Source: Oscillospiraceae bacterium (lineage in GTDB: Bacteria > Bacillota > Clostridia > Oscillospirales > Oscillospiraceae). From it: a stretch of DNA of 11,512 nucleotides. The stretch lies in the NCBI GenBank assembly GCA_017620315.1, contig JAFZQQ010000233.1, forward strand, positions 1 to 11,512. Reading direction: 5' to 3'. Position 1 is the first letter of the stretch. Each line of letters begins with the position of its first letter. This document shows, piece by piece, positions 6,641-11,512 of this stretch. The notes below the pieces were generated by a model. The model worked only from the letters and a program-made list of their open reading frames with translations, did no database searches and was not told where the DNA came from. The translations under genes were made by a program, and so were the position numbers.

Positions 6641-7570
6641 ATGGAATACGTTTTTAAGGCAAAGGGCTTGCGTAAAAGCTATGGCAAATTTGCCGCGCTT
6701 ACCGATGTGAACATGGAAATCCCCCGAGGCGCCATATATGGCTTTGTCGGGAAAAACGGCGCCGGGAAAACTACGCTCATCAGGCTCATGTGCGGCCTGC
6801 AGCGTCCTTCATCCGGTTCATACGAGCTTATGGGGAAAGCCTTTGACGACAAGGATATTGTCAAGTCAAGACGCAGAATGGGCGCCGTGATTGAAGAGCC
6901 CGCCATATATAAAGGCATGTCTGCCAGAGACAACCTGATTCAGCAATGTCTCATGCTCGGCATTCCCGATTTTGACGGCGTTGACGAAATACTTAGGCAG
7001 GTGGGATTGACCGATACCGGAAAAAAGAAAGCCGGAAATTTCTCGCAAGGCATGCGTCAGCGTCTGGGGATCGGCATCGCTCTTTGTGGAAGCCCCGATT
7101 TCATCGTCCTCGACGAGCCTATAAACGGTCTTGATCCACAGGGTATCATCGAAATCAGAGAGCTGATTCTAAAGCTCAACAAGGAGCACGGCGTTACCTT
7201 TCTTATTTCCAGCCATATTCTCGATGAGCTCGCAAAGATCGCGACCAATTTTGGTTTCATTGACAAGGGAAAAATCATTCGTCAGATGAGCTGTGAAGAA
7301 TTGAAGTCGGTTTGCCGCAAGTCGATTCGGATCAAGGTAAACGATGTCGGCCTTTTTGCAAAGCTTATGGAAGAAAAAGCGCTGGAGTACAGGATTATCG
7401 ATGCAAATACCGCAGACGTTTACGCGGACCTGACTTTCTCCGACATTGCTAAGGATTGCGAAAAAACAGGATGCTCAATCATCACGATAGATGAACGCAA
7501 CGAAAGTCTGGAGGCCTTTTATTTGTCATTGGTTGGAGGCGAGGACTATGTTCCGAAATCTATACGCTGA
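6641..7570 (+). CDS. ABC transporter ATP-binding protein, BcrA/LanF-like
   Basis: A 309-aa cytoplasmic ATPase that would power the two permeases encoded next. Walker A is GKNGAGKT (37-44), the signature is NFSQGMRQRL (133-142), Walker B plus catalytic Glu is FIVLDEP (154-160), the D-loop is GLDPQG and the switch His is H192 in ISSHILDEL. At the Q-loop position the usual Gln is replaced by Glu (E85 in AVIEEPAIY), the 'E-loop' described for lantibiotic-immunity ATPases. The segment EEPAIYKGMSARDNL is characteristic of the BcrA/LanF/CprA group. A C-terminal extension of about 90 residues is typical of this group. The ribosome binding site AAGGAG lies at 6624-6629. It overlaps the next gene by 23 bp. 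The likely role is extrusion of an antimicrobial peptide or similar amphipathic compound from the membrane; the substrate is unknown. Confidence 0.93.
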   Translation: MEYVFKAKGLRKSYGKFAALTDVNMEIPRGAIYGFVGKNGAGKTTLIRLMCGLQRPSSGSYELMGKAFDDKDIVKSRRRMGAVIEEPAIYKGMSARDNLIQQCLMLGIPDFDGVDEILRQVGLTDTGKKKAGNFSQGMRQRLGIGIALCGSPDFIVLDEPINGLDPQGIIEIRELILKLNKEHGVTFLISSHILDELAKIATNFGFIDKGKIIRQMSCEELKSVCRKSIRIKVNDVGLFAKLMEEKALEYRIIDANTADVYADLTFSDIAKDCEKTGCSIITIDERNESLEAFYLSLVGGEDYVPKSIR

Positions 7571-8315
7571 TACCAGAAGCATATTGCTAAACCGCGGTTT
7601 TCGATTCGCGCTTGCGGCAATCGTTTCCTGGCAGCTGCTTTTTTTGCTGTTTGTCTGGCTGATTCAGACCTTGTTTTTTAAGGAAGCCTTAACGGCCGAG
7701 GATGTCGGCTTCTCTTTTTCCTCGGTTGCCGTCTTTCTGGTTACTGGTTCATCGCTTTATATAAGCGGCGATGCATTTTCGTCTGGTTGTATAAGAAACA
7801 AAATAATATCCGGCGCACGAAGAACAGAGGTTTTTCTGTCCGCCGTATGCGGAGGGATGTTTCAAGGCGTGATGTATTCCATGCTGGCCTGTGTGGTATC
7901 TGTGATGGTATCATTGCTTTTCACCGCCGGATACATGTCATATTCTATCCAGGAGATCGCGGAATACTGGATCGTTATTACGATGGCGTGTGCGGCAATC
8001 GGAGCTTTTTCCACTGCCCTGGTAATGTCGCTTGGCGGAAATCAGCTCTCATATATTATCGGCTTCGCGCTTGCCTTCCTGCTGAACGTCGTGTCTGCCC
8101 GTATCGTTGACAAGCTGTACCCTGCCGACGGACTGTGCGCTCTTACGGGAACAAAGCTTGCCGCGTACAGCTTCTTTGACAGATTTATTCCGTATTCCTA
8201 TTTTACGGCCACACCTCACTATGGCATGGGCAATTATGTTTCGGGGTGTGCGGGCCTCATTTTGACGTCGCTCGCAGCAGGCTGGATGGTTTTCAGAAAA
8301 AAGGAACTCAAATAG
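7548..8315 (+). CDS. ABC-2 type permease, subunit 1
   Basis: A 255-aa integral membrane protein with about six hydrophobic segments (near residues 18-42, 54-74, 98-127, 139-160, 166-186 and 230-249), the usual plan for LanE/LanG- or BcrB-type permeases. The frame is open further upstream, with an ATG at 7491, but the ATG at 7548 is chosen. It has GGAGG at 7535-7539 with 8-nt spacing, and it begins with the amphipathic MFRNLYADTRSILLNRGFR typical of this family. This start overlaps the ATPase gene by 23 bp, implying translational coupling. The segment SSGCIRNKIISGARRTEVF (78-96) matches the corresponding cytoplasmic loop of the second permease (GNGVIRNKLVAGYSIKQVF), so the two subunits are paralogues that probably form a heterodimeric channel. 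Confidence 0.88.
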   Translation: MFRNLYADTRSILLNRGFRFALAAIVSWQLLFLLFVWLIQTLFFKEALTAEDVGFSFSSVAVFLVTGSSLYISGDAFSSGCIRNKIISGARRTEVFLSAVCGGMFQGVMYSMLACVVSVMVSLLFTAGYMSYSIQEIAEYWIVITMACAAIGAFSTALVMSLGGNQLSYIIGFALAFLLNVVSARIVDKLYPADGLCALTGTKLAAYSFFDRFIPYSYFTATPHYGMGNYVSGCAGLILTSLAAGWMVFRKKELK

Positions 8316-8333
8316 TCCAATGGAGATAAGGTT

Positions 8334-9077
8334 ATGATCAATTTATATAAAAGCAATATGAGACGACTGTCGAGAAATCCTTTGTTTATAGGCGGCCTGG
8401 CGATAGCCTTTCTGGCGACGCTGGCGTTTACCTCAAATATGATCGGGCTGACAGGACGCTTTGCTGCAATTGAAAATGAAGAACGAATGTTTTTTATCAG
8501 CATAGCGATGATGGGCTTCTTTACTGTCTTTGTGCCGCTTTTTACGAACGTGGAGTATGGAAACGGCGTCATCAGAAATAAGCTTGTCGCAGGATATTCC
8601 ATCAAGCAGGTTTTTTACAGTCATCTGCTTGCTCACGCCTCCGCGCTGTTTCTCATGAGCGCGATTTACATGCTTGCCGGAATCCTTGGCGGGGCAAAAA
8701 TCAGCGGATCAATGCTTCTGAAAAACACCGTCTTGTTCTTCGCCTTGTGCGCGTATATTTCGGTGATGCTGCTTTTGTCGATTCGCGTGAAGAAGGCCGT
8801 TGCGCTTATCGGATATGTTTTTCTGGTTCTTATGTTCAGCTATAGCGGCGTAATGACTGGAAATGCCATAGTATCCTTTGTTTTGAAAGGCTCTGCAAAG
8901 ACAATTGGTGTAATAATCTACAACACGATCGCCTTTGGACAGTGGTTTGCCAACCTGTGGTTCAGCAGCGAAGAAATGAATCCCGGCAACGCGACACAGC
9001 TTGCCATTTCAGCCGCAATGATATTTGCCACGGTGTTTTTGGGCGCTTTCAGGCTGGATAAAAAAGATATAAAATAA
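8334..9077 (+). CDS. ABC-2 type permease, subunit 2
   Basis: A 247-aa membrane protein with about six hydrophobic segments (near 17-38, 52-72, 97-119, 130-150, 155-176 and 219-239). It shares the loop GNGVIRNKLVAGYSIKQVF (76-94) and a Lys-rich C-terminal end (LDKKDIK) with the first permease, showing that the pair arose by duplication. Two small permeases with one ATPase is the LanFEG/CprABC composition. It starts 18 bp after the first permease, with GGAGATAAGG at 8322-8331. It carries no large extracellular domain, which argues against the BceAB type, whose permease has a big extracellular loop used for sensing. Confidence 0.88.
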   Translation: MINLYKSNMRRLSRNPLFIGGLAIAFLATLAFTSNMIGLTGRFAAIENEERMFFISIAMMGFFTVFVPLFTNVEYGNGVIRNKLVAGYSIKQVFYSHLLAHASALFLMSAIYMLAGILGGAKISGSMLLKNTVLFFALCAYISVMLLLSIRVKKAVALIGYVFLVLMFSYSGVMTGNAIVSFVLKGSAKTIGVIIYNTIAFGQWFANLWFSSEEMNPGNATQLAISAAMIFATVFLGAFRLDKKDIK

Positions 9078-9097
9078 GCATAAAGCAGGATAGAAAA

Positions 9098-10414
9098 GTG
9101 AAACGACATAAAACAACAGTGCAAATTTGTGTTTTTGCGATGGTCGCATTTATTTGCGCGCTGATATTTTTTTACCGCACTGATGCCTGTTCGCCCGATA
9201 AAAAGATGACGGGAATAGAGGCCGTAGCACAAGACTTTTCGGCGTTCGTCATTCCGAGCGACGTGAGGGTGGTTGGAATCGGCGAGGCTACGCACGGGAA
9301 CAGAGAGTTCCAGCTCGCAAAAAAATACGTTTTTGAAAAGCTTGTATGCGAAGGAAACGGGCGCGCGATATGCTTTGAAATGGCTGTAGGCGACGCCGCT
9401 ATGATCAACGACGCGGTACACAGCGCACATGCAGATCTGACGGAAGTGCTTGGAAAACAGAGCTATCCTTTGTATGACACGCCGGAAATCCTGAGTCTCC
9501 TGGAATGGATGAGGGCTTATAACCAGGGCCTTCGGTATGAGGATTCGCTCATGATTTATGGTGTGGATATGCAGGGCGCGCAAACCGCCATTCACTACAT
9601 GCAGGAGCTTTGCAGAGCGGGAGACGGCCCGTTCACAGAGGAAGAGAAAAACAGGCTTCTTTCCATGAAGGCGGAGGAGAAAGACGACTACGCAGACGAT
9701 AGAGCTTTCTTTGAGGCCATGCATCAAAGGCTTTTGGAGCACGACGACATCAGAAGCCGACAGCTTTCCGTGGCCGCAGGCTGTATTATCCAGAGCATAG
9801 ATTCTCCAAACTTTTACGAACAACCGCGACAATACTCGCATTACAGGGATCTCTGCATGGGGAAAAACCTGAAAGCTTATTCGGAAATAGAAGAGGCTCG
9901 GGGATATTCGCAGGTGGTTGTCACCGCGCACAACGGGCATGTGATGAAGGGCGGCGCGTCCGCGCTTCCCGGCGAAAACACGGAAACCATGGGCGATCAG
10001 ATCAACCGCTTGTTCGAAGGAAGCTATTTTTGCATCGGCACGGAATTCTACGAGGGCTATGTGAACATCCATACATTCGGAACCTACGGCGACGCATACC
10101 ATCGGGCGGATCATTTTTATCGCAGCGACGATCCCTTGGCATATCAGGCAAAATTTTTTGACGACGGCGCATACTGTCTTGACTTTTCAAGGGTAACAGA
10201 AGAAAATACACTTGTGTATAAATCCATTCACAGTTATATTTTCAACGCCATCGTGGGCGAAGGATATACCTCCTATGACGAGCTGGCGAAGAACCACAGA
10301 ATTAAGCTTGTGCCCGCGGACAGATATGACGCGGTCATATATTATTACGAGGTTACGCCGATCCATCCCATCCATTACAGCGGCGCTGCCGAAGCTCCGG
10401 GTCGGAGCAACTAA
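9098..10414 (+). CDS. Erythromycin-esterase-superfamily protein with N-terminal membrane anchor
   Basis: A 438-aa member of the erythromycin esterase (EreA/EreB-like) family. Family motifs appear in order: GIGEATHGNREF (60-71, with E63 and H66), CFEMAVGD (92-99, E94), YGVDMQG (154-160, D157), YRDLCMGKN (249-257, R250 and M254), VVTAHNGHVMKG (274-285, H278 and H281) and IGTEFYEG (313-320, E316). Characterised Ere enzymes are about 400-420 aa, cytoplasmic, and open macrolide lactones. Here residues 8-26 form a single hydrophobic helix after a basic MKRHK start, so the catalytic domain is predicted to face outside. C31 follows the helix but lacks a proper lipobox. The GTG start at 9098 has AGGA 7 nt upstream. 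It lies 20 bp after permease 2 and 21 bp before the kinase, within one operon. The name does not prove macrolide hydrolysis; the family contains many uncharacterised members, and the substrate here is unknown. Confidence 0.85.
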   Translation: MKRHKTTVQICVFAMVAFICALIFFYRTDACSPDKKMTGIEAVAQDFSAFVIPSDVRVVGIGEATHGNREFQLAKKYVFEKLVCEGNGRAICFEMAVGDAAMINDAVHSAHADLTEVLGKQSYPLYDTPEILSLLEWMRAYNQGLRYEDSLMIYGVDMQGAQTAIHYMQELCRAGDGPFTEEEKNRLLSMKAEEKDDYADDRAFFEAMHQRLLEHDDIRSRQLSVAAGCIIQSIDSPNFYEQPRQYSHYRDLCMGKNLKAYSEIEEARGYSQVVVTAHNGHVMKGGASALPGENTETMGDQINRLFEGSYFCIGTEFYEGYVNIHTFGTYGDAYHRADHFYRSDDPLAYQAKFFDDGAYCLDFSRVTEENTLVYKSIHSYIFNAIVGEGYTSYDELAKNHRIKLVPADRYDAVIYYYEVTPIHPIHYSGAAEAPGRSN

Positions 10415-10435
10415 CGAGAAAACAGGGAGCAAGTA

Positions 10436-11311
10436 ATGAAATATCTGCTTGTCGTCTGCCTTATCATCATTGCATGTCTGGTACTGAAACTCATCGCCCT
10501 ACGCGGTTCGATCAAGGAACTGCGTAAGGACTATTCCGAACGCGCCGAGATTCATACCAATACGCTTCTCGGCGTACAAAGCCGCGACAAGCAGATACGC
10601 ATGCTTGCAAGCGCCCTGAATGAAACGCTGAAAAGGCTGAGGGATTCTTACAACAGATATGAAAACGGTGACCGAGAGGTACGCAGTGCGATCACCAATA
10701 TTTCCCATGATTTAAGGACGCCGTTGACTGCTATCAGCGGCTATCTTGAGCTTGCCGAGAAGCAGGAAAAGACCCCGGAGATGGCCAGGTATCTCTCTGT
10801 TATCGAGAAAAGAACGGAGCAAATGAAAAAGCTTACGGAGGAGCTGTTTGCGTACTCCATGATTTCCGGAGGGGAGATCAGCGAGGAGAAAGAAGAGCTT
10901 AACGTAAACAAAATACTGGAAGAGAGCATCATGAGCTATTACCCCGCGCTTAAAGCACGTGGAATAACTCCTGAGCTGAGAATCACAGAAGAAAGAATTA
11001 CAAGAACGCTTTATCCGTCTTATGTGGAAAGAATCGTCAATAACCTCATCAGCAACGCCTTGAAATATAGCGACGGGGATCTGGAAATATCGCTTTCCGA
11101 CGAGGGCGCGCTAAGGGTGGCCAATTCCGCCGCCAAGCTGTCGTCCGTAGATGTAAACAAGCTGTTTGACAGATTCTTCAGCGTGGAGAACGCCAGCGCC
11201 AATTCAACGGGGCTTGGGCTGTCAATCGTAAAGCTTTTGGCGGAGAGGATGGAGCTTCGTCTTGATGCAAAATATGAGGACGGCAAGCTTGTCATTTCGG
11301 TCGGTTTTTAA
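10436..11311 (+). CDS. Sensor histidine kinase with a single N-terminal helix
   Basis: A 291-aa two-component kinase. One hydrophobic helix (about 3-22) is followed directly by a charged, coiled-coil-like linker (about 24-80), then the dimerisation/phosphoacceptor domain with H91 in ISHDLRTPLTAI and the ATPase domain with N207 in NNLISNALKYS, the F-box region LFDRFF (243-248) and the G2 box STGLGLSIV (257-265). The classical G1 DxGxG is replaced by LRVAN, a variant seen in many Firmicute kinases. There is no extracellular sensor domain, so the signal probably comes from the membrane or from partner proteins, most plausibly the transporter or the esterase-like protein of the same operon. ATG 10436 has GGGAG at 10425-10429. 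Its likely partner is the regulator at 5813-6505. It is the last gene of the operon. Confidence 0.92.
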   Translation: MKYLLVVCLIIIACLVLKLIALRGSIKELRKDYSERAEIHTNTLLGVQSRDKQIRMLASALNETLKRLRDSYNRYENGDREVRSAITNISHDLRTPLTAISGYLELAEKQEKTPEMARYLSVIEKRTEQMKKLTEELFAYSMISGGEISEEKEELNVNKILEESIMSYYPALKARGITPELRITEERITRTLYPSYVERIVNNLISNALKYSDGDLEISLSDEGALRVANSAAKLSSVDVNKLFDRFFSVENASANSTGLGLSIVKLLAERMELRLDAKYEDGKLVISVGF

Positions 11312-11373
11312 AGAACAACGGAATTTTTCGGTCTGTATAAACAGCTTCAGCCGCCGAGCATTTTGACAGTCTG

Positions 11374-11512
11374 GGCGTGTTGCAAAATGCGCTTTTGGGG
11401 CTAAAGTCACAAAAGAATATCTCTATGTAGTTACTGGGAACCGCCGATTTTGGCAGTTCCCAGTAACTTTTCTCGCAAATACTTTTTTGAAATTTATATT
11501 TTGCAACACGCC
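11374..11512. mobile_element. MITE-like element (or IS end) with 15-bp terminal inverted repeats
   Basis: GGCGTGTTGCAAAAT (11374-11388) is repeated perfectly in inverted orientation at 11498-11512, the last bases of the window. The 139-bp segment encodes no protein, begins with GG as many IS ends do, and contains a long internal hairpin, all typical of a small non-autonomous transposon (MITE). The TGTTGCAAA core resembles ends of several IS families, but the family is not assigned. Because the right repeat coincides with the window edge, its true end and any target-site duplication cannot be seen. The 62 bp between the kinase stop and this element (11312-11373) hold no gene or clear signal. 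Confidence 0.5.
11429..11471 (+). terminator. Rho-independent terminator inside the MITE-like segment
   Basis: AGTTACTGGGAAC (11429-11441) pairs perfectly with GTTCCCAGTAACT (11456-11468), 13 bp. After a one-base mismatch on each side an extra GCC/GGC stem closes a small loop, and TTTTCT follows. It is the first strong intrinsic terminator after the kinase gene, about 118 bp past its stop, and is the probable end of the ABC/esterase/kinase transcript. It lies between the inverted repeats of the MITE-like element. Confidence 0.8.

Noticed and set aside
6619..6657. A 12-codon open frame overlapping the ATPase start (possible leader peptide)
   Set aside because: It contains the ATPase ribosome binding site, has only a weak site of its own with 4-nt spacing, and shows no regulatory structure around it.
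7491..7547. Upstream ATG giving a 274-aa form of permease 1
   Set aside because: The extra 19 residues lie in the ATPase gene, have no good ribosome binding site and do not fit the family's N-terminus. The ATG at 7548 has GGAGG at correct spacing.
8918..10114. A 398-codon minus-strand open frame
   Set aside because: It is opposite permease 2 and the esterase-family gene, which form a tightly packed operon with proper ribosome binding sites. No domain is recognisable in the antisense product.
11363..11391. TTGACA at 11363-11368 as an outward promoter next to the MITE-like end
   Set aside because: No acceptable -10 sequence occurs at 15-19 bp spacing.
1..11512. CRISPR array, tRNA or rRNA genes
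   Set aside because: No regularly spaced repeats, cloverleaf-type sequence or rRNA-like stretch was seen on reading both strands.

Overview
The window looks like chromosomal DNA from an anaerobic Firmicute, most likely a gut Clostridium-type organism (Oscillospiraceae/Ruminococcaceae-like). This is inferred from a split two-subunit transketolase, AGGAGG-type ribosome binding sites, a Cys lipoprotein signal, and protein families common in that group. No marker gene fixes the species. The left half (about 1-5646) is GC-rich. The right half (about 5813-11311) is visibly less GC-rich and uses many more AAA, ATA, AGA and AGG codons, so the two halves probably have different histories.

Left half. 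A transketolase pair (N-terminal subunit cut by the window edge, then the C-terminal subunit) runs rightward. It ends at a perfect 17-bp hairpin that also serves the convergent leftward operon. That operon encodes an M18 metallo-aminopeptidase and then a lipoprotein related to amino-acid ABC transporter binding proteins. The lipoprotein's halves are in the wrong order: it reads as a circular permutation of the SBP_bac_3 fold. A divergent intergenic region with recognisable promoters for both directions separates this operon from a rightward M3-family oligoendopeptidase. Together these genes form a small peptide and amino-acid utilisation neighbourhood.

Right half. After a 166-bp non-coding gap holding a strong hairpin comes a resistance/sensing-type module: an OmpR-family response regulator, a hairpin with a T-rich tail (terminator or attenuator), then a tight operon. 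The operon holds a BcrA/LanF-like ABC ATPase, two homologous six-helix permeases, a membrane-anchored erythromycin-esterase-superfamily protein, and a small single-helix histidine kinase. The layout is like LanFEG/CprABC/BcrAB antimicrobial-peptide export modules controlled by a two-component system. The unusual points are the esterase-like protein, which probably faces outward, sitting between transporter and kinase, and the separation of kinase from regulator by about 3.9 kb. Three TTGACG repeats lie between the regulator and the transporter genes and are a candidate binding site for the regulator.

Right edge. 62 bp after the kinase there is a 139-bp MITE-like segment with perfect 15-bp terminal inverted repeats. 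The second repeat ends exactly at the window edge. Inside it is a strong terminator hairpin that probably ends the operon's transcript.

The best candidates for something undescribed are the circularly permuted binding lipoprotein and the ABC/esterase/two-component module.
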